64,000 nucleotides of DNA from Jiulongibacter sediminis. GTDB lineage: Bacteria; Bacteroidota; Bacteroidia; Cytophagales; Spirosomataceae. The notes beneath the pieces are model-generated. The model was not told the DNA's origin and ran no database searches. It was given only the letters and a program-made list of their open reading frames with translations. Position numbers and translations under genes: made by a program. The DNA is taken from assembly GCF_001306455.1 (NCBI RefSeq), contig NZ_LGTQ01000012.1, forward strand, positions 248,001-312,000, given 5' to 3'. This document shows positions 1-6,807 of the stretch, piece by piece. Within the stretch, counting starts at the first letter, position 1; each line of letters begins with the position of its first letter.

Positions 1-1732
1 TTTCTTCAGAGCCATATTCCTGAGAGAAGTTTCTTCCCTGAACCATGGTCATTCCCAAAGTTGGAATATAGTCTTCATCAATATTATAGACCTTGGTACG
101 TATCACCTGAATCGGCTCATGTTTCGTATCCACGGTTGTCCCGTTTTGATCGGTGGAGCCCGCCGGAACAAACGCCGATGTAGTCACACTAGCGACCCTC
201 GAGTCAGACTTCAATTCGGTTTTGAAAGCATCCAGATTATTCCCAAGTCGGCCGGCGTCACGTAAAACAATAATTTGCTCCCTCTCGTATCCCACGTCTT
301 TGTTTTGAATAAAATGCATCTGATAACCCACCACCAGAGTACCCATGATAAGTATCACTGAAACTGCAAACTGGAAAGTAACCAGCCCTCCCCTAACACC
401 CTTACTGGCGGAAGAAGTAAACCTGTTTTTCAGGGCCAGCAATGGCTTAAAAGAAGACATAAAGAAGGCCGGATAGAGCCCTGCCAAGAGCCCAACCAGA
501 AGTGCAAGAAAGAGCAATCCGGCACCAAACTTAATATTGAGTACCTGACTCACAGTAAATGACTTATCGGCTAATTGATTGAAAAAAGGCAATGCAATAA
601 CAAAAACAGCCAAACCCAAGAGTACCGCAATTGCAGAAGCAATAAAGGCTTCAGACAAAAACTGAAAAACCAGCTGCCTTTTCTCCGACCCCAATACCTT
701 TCGCATACCTATTTCTTTAACGCGTTTAGAGGCACTGGCCGTCGATAAATTCATGAAGTTAATGCAGGCAATTAACAGCATAAAAAGAGCGATAGCCCCA
801 AACATATACACCGTACTACGGTTACCGGTGCCACCTCCGCCTATTGATGCCGCCTTTGCTTCGGAAAAGTGAACATCACTCAGGGGCTCGGTGAAAAGGT
901 TGACATAATTGCCCATTGCTTCAAACTCCTCATAAGACTGTCTCAGGGCCGTGGCCAGCTGCTCACCCATATATTTTTTTACGAAGGGAGCCAGTTTCGC
1001 CTGAAAGGCCTCTGTATTTGTCCCCTCTTTAAGCAGCACATAAGTGTGGTAACTCCCTCCTATATAAGATTGATTTACAGCATCTTTATTGCTACCCATT
1101 GAACCCAAATGATCAAAGTTGAAATGTGAATTGTCGGGAAAGTCAGCAATGACTCCTGTGACCGTGTAAAGGCCATCATTTTCGGCATACCCACCATTCC
1201 CATAAAAATTAACTCCTTCAATTTCTAGCGTTTTACCGAGTGGGTCTTCACTTCCAAAATATCCTTTGGCCTGACTTTCGGTAAGCACCAACTGATTAGG
1301 GCTGGTTAAAGCAGTGGTTTCATCACCCTGAATAAACTCCACCGTAAAGACCTGAAAGAAATTGGGGTCAATGAAAGCAAAAGCACCATTTCTTCTAGCT
1401 TCATTTTGATACGTTATTTTCGGTTCTCCCAGGGAAGTATAAGTTCGTGTGGCCGCTTCTACTTCCGGAAAATCTCTTTCAAGAGCTGCTGCAAAGGGTG
1501 CGGGTATTCCTCCTTCATTGATGATCTCTTCACCAATCTGTGCCTTCAACACAATACGCTCAATACGGTCTCTTTTTTCATGCTGGCTATCATAGGTCAA
1601 TTCATCCACCACAAATAACATGATAATCAAACAAGTAGCCACTCCAATAGCCAACCCAACAACATTAATGGCAAAGGTGCTTTTGTTTTTGAGAAGGCTT
1701 CTCCAGGCGATTTTGAGGTAGTTTTGTATCAT
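1..1732 (-). CDS. MacB/FtsX-type ABC transporter permease, 3' part cut by the window edge
   Basis: The reading frame opens with ATG at 1732 (MIQNYLKIAWRSLLKNKS) and stays open to base 1, so about 577 codons are visible and the C-terminus lies outside. The first 40 residues give the typical cytoplasmic helix and first membrane segment (INVVGLAIGVATCLIIM), followed by a periplasmic MacB-type core domain and then the FtsX membrane domain with the family motif KRVKEIGMRKVLGSEKRQL. It is expected to be the membrane subunit of a mechanotransmission-type ABC system working with an ATPase of the kind encoded at 11819 or 37575. No ATPase gene is next to it. It has its own sigma-54-type promoter and paired upstream sites identical in layout to those of the exporter operons at 14249 and 40683, so it probably belongs to the same regulon. 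The family assignment is firm; the substrate is unknown. Confidence 0.9.
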   Translation of the reverse strand, partial: MIQNYLKIAWRSLLKNKSTFAINVVGLAIGVATCLIIMLFVVDELTYDSQHEKRDRIERIVLKAQIGEEIINEGGIPAPFAAALERDFPEVEAATRTYTSLGEPKITYQNEARRNGAFAFIDPNFFQVFTVEFIQGDETTALTSPNQLVLTESQAKGYFGSEDPLGKTLEIEGVNFYGNGGYAENDGLYTVTGVIADFPDNSHFNFDHLGSMGSNKDAVNQSYIGGSYHTYVLLKEGTNTEAFQAKLAPFVKKYMGEQLATALRQSYEEFEAMGNYVNLFTEPLSDVHFSEAKAASIGGGGTGNRSTVYMFGAIALFMLLIACINFMNLSTASASKRVKEIGMRKVLGSEKRQLVFQFLSEAFIASAIAVLLGLAVFVIALPFFNQLADKSFTVSQVLNIKFGAGLLFLALLVGLLAGLYPAFFMSSFKPLLALKNRFTSSASKGVRGGLVTFQFAVSVILIMGTLVVGYQMHFIQNKDVGYEREQIIVLRDAGRLGNNLDAFKTELKSDSRVASVTTSAFVPAGSTDQNGTTVDTKHEPIQVIRTKVYNIDEDYIPTLGMTMVQGRNFSQEYGSEE

Positions 1733-1827
1733 GTCATTTTCATTTTGCCGAAACATGAGAAAGGAAAATGGTTGTGCCCATCCTCCTTTCTCTTTAAAAG
1801 CTTTTTCATAATTCAAAGACTACGAAT

Positions 1828-1842
1828 TTCAACATCGTGCCA
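1828..1842 (-). promoter_or_regulatory. Candidate sigma-54 promoter of the permease at 1732
   Basis: On the minus strand the sequence reads TGGCACG-ATG-TTGAA. The -24 element is a perfect TGGCACG. The -12 element TTGAA is one base closer than the usual spacing, which weakens the call when taken alone. What rescues it is position: two dyad sites lie with centres exactly 64.5 and 84.5 bp upstream of the first G of the -24 GG, the same distances as at 14301 and 40714. The predicted 5' leader is about 85 nt. Confidence 0.6.
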
Positions 1843-1897
1843 AAATTTATAAAAATTTGATATTCATATAGTTACAATATCTCTTTCATGAAAAATC

Positions 1898-1933
1898 TGT
1901 CCGATATCGAACATATTAATCCATCATTGAACA
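1898..1933. promoter_or_regulatory. Paired upstream activator sites, TGTYC-N6-GRACA type
   Basis: Two 16-bp sites 20 bp apart, about two helical turns: TGTCC-GATATC-GAACA at 1898-1913 and AATCC-ATCATT-GAACA at 1918-1933. The first is a near-perfect dyad and the second keeps its right half. Centres are 64.5 and 84.5 bp upstream of the -24 GG at 1841. The same sites occur before the exporter operons at 14249 and 40683 and beside the regulator gene at 32114, whose product is the likely binder. Confidence 0.7.
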
Positions 1934-1989
1934 GCATCAAAAGAGCTTTGGAATTAAATGCGTAGACTTACGGTCTCAAATCTTACCGA

Positions 1990-2439
1990 ATGAAACTTCT
2001 CAAAGCATTTTCACTATTCTTCATTGGCATTGCAGTCGGCTGTACTAAGCAGACTTCCCAACCAGAGGTTCAGGGCACCTGGCAGCTACAAACAGGCACT
2101 TTAATTGAAAATGGTGACACCACCCTTACTGACTACACCAAAGGTCAATCGTTCATCAAAATTCTGAATGAAACGCATTTCGCCTTTCTATTGCATGATC
2201 TTCAACAGGGAAAAGATAGCACTTCCGCCACATATTCAGCGGGTGGAGGCACCTATGACCTCGATGGCAATAAGTACTCCGAACATCTTGAATATTACTC
2301 GGCACGTGAGTGGGAAGGCCACGATTTTAACTTTGAAATAGAAATAAATGGAGATACGCTGATTCAACAGGGTGTGGAAGAACTCCCTGATCAAAACATC
2401 AAACGCTATAACATAGAGAAATACCTGAGGGTCAAATAG
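1990..2439 (+). CDS. Small lipoprotein, possible lipocalin-like domain
   Basis: 149 residues. The N-terminus MKLLKAFSLFFIGIAVGC is a lipoprotein signal with the lipid-attachment Cys at position 18, so the mature protein should be anchored in a membrane facing the periplasm or the outside. The rest (VQGTWQLQTGTLIENGDTT and the short alternating strands after it) resembles the small beta-barrel lipocalin-like proteins common in Bacteroidota, which begin with a G-x-W motif. I do not recognise a specific function. Its 3' end overlaps the convergent VOC gene by 8 bp. The paired activator sites at 1898-1933 lie just upstream but have the geometry of the leftward permease promoter, not of this gene. 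Confidence 0.75.
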   Translation: MKLLKAFSLFFIGIAVGCTKQTSQPEVQGTWQLQTGTLIENGDTTLTDYTKGQSFIKILNETHFAFLLHDLQQGKDSTSATYSAGGGTYDLDGNKYSEHLEYYSAREWEGHDFNFEIEINGDTLIQQGVEELPDQNIKRYNIEKYLRVK

Positions 2440-2785
2440 CCTGCCCGAAGGTCAGCAGAGTACCGGCAGGGTCAATCAGCGAAAACTCTTTTTGATTCCA
2501 GGGCTTGGCCTCCAACGGGCCATTGGGGTGAATTTTAACCCCTTTTTCCTGAACATTCTGATAGAATTCCTCGATGCCCTCAGACACCCGCAGGTAAATC
2601 ATAAAGTCAGATTTGCGGGGTTTCAGTTTAGGGAAATGAAAGAAGTGCAGCTCAGCTCCTTCTTTTTTCATGATGAGGTAATCCCCCCAATCAGATAACA
2701 ACTCAAACCCCAGACCTTCGCTGTAGTAATTCAGGGTTTCTTCTTTCTCAATAAACGGAATTTTTGGAACGACGGAGCTGATCAT
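2432..2785 (-). CDS. Glyoxalase/bleomycin-resistance (VOC) family protein
   Basis: The frame is open from 2836, but the VOC fold begins at the Met coded at 2785 (MISSVVPKIPFIEKEETLNYY), giving 117 residues, the normal single-unit length. That start also leaves more room to the divergent gene at 2848. Visible features are the beta-alpha-beta-beta-beta repeat pattern, YYSEGLGFEL near the start of the first unit, LHFFHFPKL in the middle and the C-terminal FSLIDPAGTLLTFGQ. Members bind a metal or small ligand; the type resembles bleomycin-resistance-like dimers, but the substrate cannot be read from the sequence. The longer start at 2836 would add 17 residues and cannot be excluded. Confidence 0.85.
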   Translation of the reverse strand: MISSVVPKIPFIEKEETLNYYSEGLGFELLSDWGDYLIMKKEGAELHFFHFPKLKPRKSDFMIYLRVSEGIEEFYQNVQEKGVKIHPNGPLEAKPWNQKEFSLIDPAGTLLTFGQAI

Positions 2786-2847
2786 AAAGCGAGAGATGGT
2801 ATATTCGGAACTCAATTTATTCAACCGCTCAAACATTTCAAACAGCT

Positions 2848-3066
2848 ATGTCATTTCAAGCCTACATTGACAATATCAAAGCCAAAACCGGCAAATCACC
2901 CGAAGACTTCAAAAAACTGGCCGAAGCCAAAGGTTTTATGGAAAATGGTGCCTTAGTAAAAACCGTTAAAGCCACCGAAGTCACTAACTGGCTCAAAGAA
3001 GAGTTTGAGCTTGGGCACGGGCATGCGATGGCGATTTATGCTACGTTTAAGGGAAAGAAGTCATGA
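2848..3066 (+). CDS. DUF4287 domain protein
   Basis: 72 residues that match the small DUF4287 family along their whole length. The typical opening is SFQAYIDNIKAKTGKSPEDF, followed by the alpha-helical VKATEVTNWLKEEFELGHGHAMAI and a lysine-rich end. In other bacteria this domain is found alone or fused to DUF5655-type domains. It is predicted to be soluble and cytoplasmic with no known activity. It is divergent from the VOC gene, with only 62 bp to that gene's preferred start. Confidence 0.85.
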   Translation: MSFQAYIDNIKAKTGKSPEDFKKLAEAKGFMENGALVKTVKATEVTNWLKEEFELGHGHAMAIYATFKGKKS

Positions 3067-3111
3067 GCTAATAACAAATTGAAAACCGAACAACAAAACT
3101 TTTTAAACCCT

Positions 3112-3813
3112 ATGAAATACCTTAACCTCACTCTTTTTTTCATCTCTCTGAGCTTTTCATCCTTTGCTCAAAAACGCAGCAATCTCTCTTCTTCACTGAA
3201 TTATGGCAGAAGCGTGGCAGTTTTTGGGGGCTCGGTTTCGGTGATTCCGCCCAGTGATAGTGCCAAAGTGCTGTGGGAGAAACATTTGGGTATGAACATA
3301 ACCAATTACGGCGTACCTGGAGCTGGTTTTTCGTCTTTACAGGGCAAATCACTGCAAAAACAAGTGGACGAGGCCGGCGTTTATGACATTTATGTACTTT
3401 GGGCTTCTACCAACGATTACACTAACAAAAGAGCCATTGGAGAATATACTGATTACACGTCATTTGACGATTTTGATACGGAAAAACTGGTAACGCAGGC
3501 TGGTGGTATCAATTATTGCATCAAAAAGATTTACGAAATCAATCCCAAAGCTCTGATCTACTTTTTCACTTCCAGCAAGGCTTTTCATGAGCGGGGCGGC
3601 TTTGACCCTTTTACTAAAAACGGCATGGTAGCTTACGTGGACATGCAGAAAAAGATTTGCGAGCTACACGGAATCCCTTATCTGGATCAGTTTACGCAAG
3701 CGGGTTTTAGTGAGTATAATAAAGACCTTTACTACCGCGATCCTATCCATAATAATGTGGAAGGCTACAAAAAACTGGGAGAGGTTCAGGTTTCGTTTCT
3801 GGCGTTTCCTTAA
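3112..3813 (+). CDS. Secreted SGNH/GDSL-type hydrolase
   Basis: 233 residues from the ATG at 3112, chosen because it begins a clean signal peptide (MKYLNLTLFFISLSFSSFAQ); the frame extends upstream only to a TTG. The mature part has the blocks of an SGNH esterase fold: VAVFGGSVSV (block I, with G-G-S in place of GDS), YGVPGAGFSSLQG (block II Gly), VLWASTNDY (block III Asn) and RDPIHNNVEGYKKLGE (block V, catalytic Asp and His). It is probably a periplasmic or secreted esterase acting on an acylated carbohydrate. The GGS at the nucleophile block is within family variation. The gene stands alone. Confidence 0.8.
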   Translation: MKYLNLTLFFISLSFSSFAQKRSNLSSSLNYGRSVAVFGGSVSVIPPSDSAKVLWEKHLGMNITNYGVPGAGFSSLQGKSLQKQVDEAGVYDIYVLWASTNDYTNKRAIGEYTDYTSFDDFDTEKLVTQAGGINYCIKKIYEINPKALIYFFTSSKAFHERGGFDPFTKNGMVAYVDMQKKICELHGIPYLDQFTQAGFSEYNKDLYYRDPIHNNVEGYKKLGEVQVSFLAFP

Positions 3814-3918
3814 TGCTGAAAAACAATCCTCAAACGTCTTCAAAAGCATTTCACCAAAATTTACAATCTGCTTTACACTGTTTTACAGTCGAGTTGAGGA
3901 GGCTTAATTCTCAGCATT

Positions 3919-3926
3919 TAGTTTTG
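3919..3926 (+). promoter_or_regulatory. TAnnTTTG -7 element before a small ORF
   Basis: TAGTTTTG matches the Bacteroidota housekeeping -7 consensus and would start transcription about 15 bp before the ATG at 3948. No good -33 TTTG is visible at the usual distance, so support is partial. Confidence 0.4.
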
Positions 3927-3947
3927 AGACAGTAAATATCAAAACAC

Positions 3948-4124
3948 ATGAAACGCATACATCTGCTCTTCCTTTTTACCACCTTATTTATTGGTTTTCT
4001 TGTAAGCTTTAGGAATCAAAAGACTGAGGAGCCTGTGAAAGTAACTTACCCTGAGAGACCAATACGAATGTTGGATTACCACCGTATTTTTTACCCGGAT
4101 TTAGTGCAAGAAGATGGTTGTTAA
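3948..4124 (+). CDS. Small predicted membrane or secreted protein, 58 aa
   Basis: ATG at 3948 opens 58 codons ending in TAA at 4122-4124. The product begins with a basic start and a hydrophobic stretch (HLLFLFTTLFIGFLVSF) and continues with a polar tail rich in Pro, Arg and Tyr that ends in Cys. A TAnnTTTG element lies just upstream. The last four bases overlap the stop of the convergent DUF1826 gene. The charge pattern, promoter and neat fit between genes argue that it is real, but I recognise no family and a 58-codon ORF can arise by chance. Confidence 0.45.
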   Translation: MKRIHLLFLFTTLFIGFLVSFRNQKTEEPVKVTYPERPIRMLDYHRIFYPDLVQEDGC

Positions 4125-4801
4125 CAAATAAGCAATAATCTCGGCCCTGTCAGCTCCCGGGGAGCCCGATGAACACAGGGAAGCACTGGGCTCTCTGGAT
4201 TATCCGTTGCCAACCTCCAGAGGTGCCCAATTCCCAATTGAAAAGGCTTTACTCCCGGAGTCTTCTCATAATGAAGATCAAAAAAGTTTTCTGCAACAAA
4301 GTCATTGAAACCCTCCTCCGGCCCATCATATAGCCTCTCGAGTTGATTTCTAATCTCGGGAATCAGAATTTTTTGAATTGTACTTTCATTCGAAATAATC
4401 TCACTGGAATCCCCGAAATAGGTGCACAAAAACGTATCCGTCGCAATGGGCGAACGGTCTACATGCCAGGAGTACACATCTGTCGGGAAAAAGAAGTCGT
4501 CTTCTTCATAGTGATTGATCAGGTTTAGCACCGGATCAGCACCATAATCAGTTAGAAGTTGAAGATCTTTAAGAATGATTTCCCGGGCCATTTTCCCCTC
4601 AGGGCTTAGTGAAAGACTTCCCAATTCCCTAGCAGAGACAACGGTAATGTTATCCGTTTGATTAATTTTTTGAGCTATTTCCTCAAAATCTCCTCGAAGT
4701 TCCCTTCTCCAGCCTATAGCATTTACGTTCCCTGAGAAGGGTGTATCGATAAGCTTTTGAAAACTATTAACCTCAAGAAAATGACTTCCCGAAACCATCA
4801 A
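4121..4801 (-). CDS. DUF1826-like protein
   Basis: 226 residues, predicted cytoplasmic with no signal peptide. The C-terminal half carries the blocks I associate with DUF1826: WHVDRSPIATDTFLCTYFG, then LGIGHLWRLA and VLPCVHRAPRELTGPRLLL near the end. In some bacteria DUF1826 genes accompany zinc-uptake or COG0523 genes; no such neighbour is present here. His, Cys and Asp in these blocks could form a metal or 2-oxoglutarate-type site, but that is speculation. The start MMVSG could be either Met. Family assignment is from recalled motifs only. Confidence 0.6.
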   Translation of the reverse strand: MMVSGSHFLEVNSFQKLIDTPFSGNVNAIGWRRELRGDFEEIAQKINQTDNITVVSARELGSLSLSPEGKMAREIILKDLQLLTDYGADPVLNLINHYEEDDFFFPTDVYSWHVDRSPIATDTFLCTYFGDSSEIISNESTIQKILIPEIRNQLERLYDGPEEGFNDFVAENFFDLHYEKTPGVKPFQLGIGHLWRLATDNPESPVLPCVHRAPRELTGPRLLLIC

Positions 4802-4815
4802 AAATCAACCTTGAA

Positions 4816-4874
4816 AACTTCTCAAATCCCAGACTTCATAACTCTTAACTTTCAAACTTCACAACTCCCAGACT
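4816..4874. repeat. Imperfect 20-bp direct repeat in a spacer
   Basis: AACTTCTCAAATCCCAGACT at 4816-4835 recurs as AACTTCACAACTCCCAGACT at 4855-4874, 17 of 20 bases identical, period 39. The second copy runs into the stop codon of the ThuA gene. The material between has the same CTT/AAC-rich low complexity seen in other spacers of this window. Confidence 0.6.
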
Positions 4875-5787
4875 ATTTTGACATCGGGCTATCATCACAA
4901 TCGAGGTCGCCAGTCACGTATTGAATTCCGTCAAGGAAAAACTCCATCAACTCAGGCTGGTCAAGACTTTGAATATTATGCGACATAGAGGAGTAAAATA
5001 CACGGCCCTTACCGTGGCGTTTAATCCAGGCCAGATAGACAATATCGTCATGAGCCTGATCACGCTTACTTTCTATTTCCTTACTCTCCATATACAGTAA
5101 AGGCTTAAAGTTCAATTCACTGTAAGCATTTTTGAAGAAATACGGCTCATCAATATGTGTAAAACCATCTCCATGGAAAGCAGCCACCAAGGGGTGATTT
5201 TTATCAACTTCTTTCAAATGAATTTCCTGCTGCTTCGGATGATAATCAAAGCTTCCGCCTGTCATGCGGCTAAACTCCATCGAGTTATTTTGAACCGTAA
5301 TGGCACCATGCATGATGAACAAACCTCCACCTTTAGCGATGTAATCCATGAAATTTTGCTGATAGACTTTGGCTTTAGCTTCGATCTCGGCTTCCGCAAG
5401 ACTGGATCGTTGGTCCATTAAATCATAGAACAAATCCCTTTTGGGACCGGAGGGATTGCAATTATTGAAAATAACCGCATCGTATTGTTTAAGGTTTTTC
5501 TTTTCAAAACTATCCAGATCATGAGAGATGAAAACATCAAAGGCACCAGACTTTTTGGCCATGATCTTGAGCACTTCATCATTATTTGGTATACACCAGT
5601 GGTAAAATCCGGTATGCTGTGAGAAGACCAGAATTTTTCGTTTTGGGGCATCTACTTTGGCTTTTGCGGGAGCCAGCGACTCGATTTTTGAAAGCCAGTC
5701 TTTGGTTATTTTAACGGGTTCCAGGCTTTGGGCCTTCGCCCCAAATACAAAAAGAACCGACAGGAGGATCAGGGTATTTTTCTTCAT
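4873..5787 (-). CDS. Secreted ThuA-domain protein
   Basis: 304 residues with a cleavable signal peptide (MKKNTLILLSVLFVFGAKAQ). The body is a ThuA-like glutamine-amidotransferase fold: KILVFSQHTGFYHWCIP at the first strand, YDAVIFNNCNPSG, then YIAKGGGLFIMHGA, and the late block VYLAWIKRHGKGRVFYSSMSH. ThuA proteins are linked to trehalose or other disaccharide utilisation and in Bacteroidota are often secreted with glycoside hydrolases, usually without proof of activity. The gene is monocistronic. It sits apart from the sugar loci at 40-64 kb. Confidence 0.85.
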   Translation of the reverse strand: MKKNTLILLSVLFVFGAKAQSLEPVKITKDWLSKIESLAPAKAKVDAPKRKILVFSQHTGFYHWCIPNNDEVLKIMAKKSGAFDVFISHDLDSFEKKNLKQYDAVIFNNCNPSGPKRDLFYDLMDQRSSLAEAEIEAKAKVYQQNFMDYIAKGGGLFIMHGAITVQNNSMEFSRMTGGSFDYHPKQQEIHLKEVDKNHPLVAAFHGDGFTHIDEPYFFKNAYSELNFKPLLYMESKEIESKRDQAHDDIVYLAWIKRHGKGRVFYSSMSHNIQSLDQPELMEFFLDGIQYVTGDLDCDDSPMSK

Positions 5788-5945
5788 TTCAATAGGTTTT
5801 CAGTAGGTCTGTTTACAGACAAACGCGGTTTAATCTTTCGCTAAGATAAACGGAATATAGAAATATCTTAAAACCTATTTTTGCAGGTTTTGATACTAAA
5901 AAGAAGATTTATGTGTTGCAGAATTGTTTGAGATAATATTAATTG

Positions 5946-5953
5946 TATTTTTG
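5946..5953 (+). promoter_or_regulatory. TAnnTTTG promoter element of the PPOX gene
   Basis: TATTTTTG fits the Bacteroidota -7 consensus about 50 bp upstream of the ATG at 6005. A TTG at 5924-5926 lies 19 bp upstream and could be the -33 element. Confidence 0.5.
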
Positions 5954-6004
5954 ACACTTATTAATTAAATCTTTGACTAACAGTCACATAAAACTATTGA
6001 AATA

Positions 6005-6634
6005 ATGGATATACAATTTAAAGAAACCATAAGCACCGAGGAGCAGCTTCGTGAGGTTTTGGGTTACCCTACTGAATTAGTTACCCGTAAAACCATTGAC
6101 CATATTGACAGTATTTGTCAGAGCTTTATTGAGGAATCACCCTTCATAACCATTGCCACGTCTAATGCGGTTGGCCAAATGGACGTTTCGCCCAAAGGCG
6201 ACCCACCGGGTTTTGTGAAAATATTGAATAACAAAATGTTGGCTATACCTGACCGGCCCGGAAACCGAAAAGCGGATACTTTCACCAACATTATTCAAAA
6301 TCCCAATATTGGGCTAATTTTTCTGATCCCGGGTATCAAAGAAACCTTACGAATAAACGGTACAGCTCAAATTATCAGAGACGAGTCTATCTTAAAAAAG
6401 CTGGAGTGCGAGGGCAAGCCACCCACGTTTGCCATCATTGTACATGTAAAAGAGGCCTTTATGCACTGTGCCAAGTGTATGATCAGATCAAAACTATGGA
6501 GTACTGATAGCGAACCACAAGAGCGAACCATACCTACTCTGGCCCAAACTCTGGTAGATCATAGCCAAATGGAAATGGATATTCAGGAGCTGGATGAGGC
6601 CATCAAAAATGATGAAGAGACTAATTTGTATTAG
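6005..6634 (+). CDS. PPOX-class FMN-binding flavoprotein (MSMEG_1061-like)
   Basis: 209 residues with a pyridoxamine 5'-phosphate oxidase-like split barrel. Visible blocks are FITIATSNAVGQMDVSPKGD, the FMN-phosphate region DRPGNRKADTFTNIIQNPNI and GLIFLIPGIKETLRINGTA, then IIVHVKEAFMHCAKCMIRS, which is typical of the MSMEG_1061 subgroup. These proteins bind FMN or F420-like cofactors and reduce small substrates; the real substrate is unknown. It is cytoplasmic and transcribed alone from the element at 5946. A strong hairpin follows at 6676-6700. Confidence 0.9.
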   Translation: MDIQFKETISTEEQLREVLGYPTELVTRKTIDHIDSICQSFIEESPFITIATSNAVGQMDVSPKGDPPGFVKILNNKMLAIPDRPGNRKADTFTNIIQNPNIGLIFLIPGIKETLRINGTAQIIRDESILKKLECEGKPPTFAIIVHVKEAFMHCAKCMIRSKLWSTDSEPQERTIPTLAQTLVDHSQMEMDIQELDEAIKNDEETNLY

Positions 6635-6668
6635 GCTTTTTCCGTTGGAATAAAGGCTTTGAAAAGTT

Positions 6669-6700
6669 AAAAAATGTAATGCCCCCGAAAGGGGGATTAC
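6669..6700 (-). terminator. Hairpin with T-tract on the minus strand
   Basis: GTAAT-g-CCCCC-GAAA-GGGGG-ATTAC (6676-6700) forms a long stem with a GNRA-type loop. On the minus strand it is followed by ATTTTTT (A-run at 6669-6674 on the plus strand), so it can end the permease operon whose last gene stops at 6808. It may also slow the convergent PPOX transcript. Confidence 0.65.
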
Positions 6701-6740
6701 TTGTTCTATACTTTTGCTCCCTTTTTCCCTCTACTTGTTC

Positions 6741-6756
6741 CCTGTCAGCCGACAGG
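6741..6756. repeat. Short palindrome CCTGTC-AGCC-GACAGG
   Basis: Six-base perfect arms with a four-base loop, in the pyrimidine-rich 170-bp spacer between the PPOX gene and the permease operon. It is followed by CAGG, giving the CCTGnC/GACAGG character of small dispersed palindromes in Bacteroidota. No other copy was seen in the window. Confidence 0.45.
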
Positions 6757-6807
6757 CAGGCTTTCTCCTCCGCAATCACTCGCTCCTCAAAGAATTCACC
6801 CACAGGG

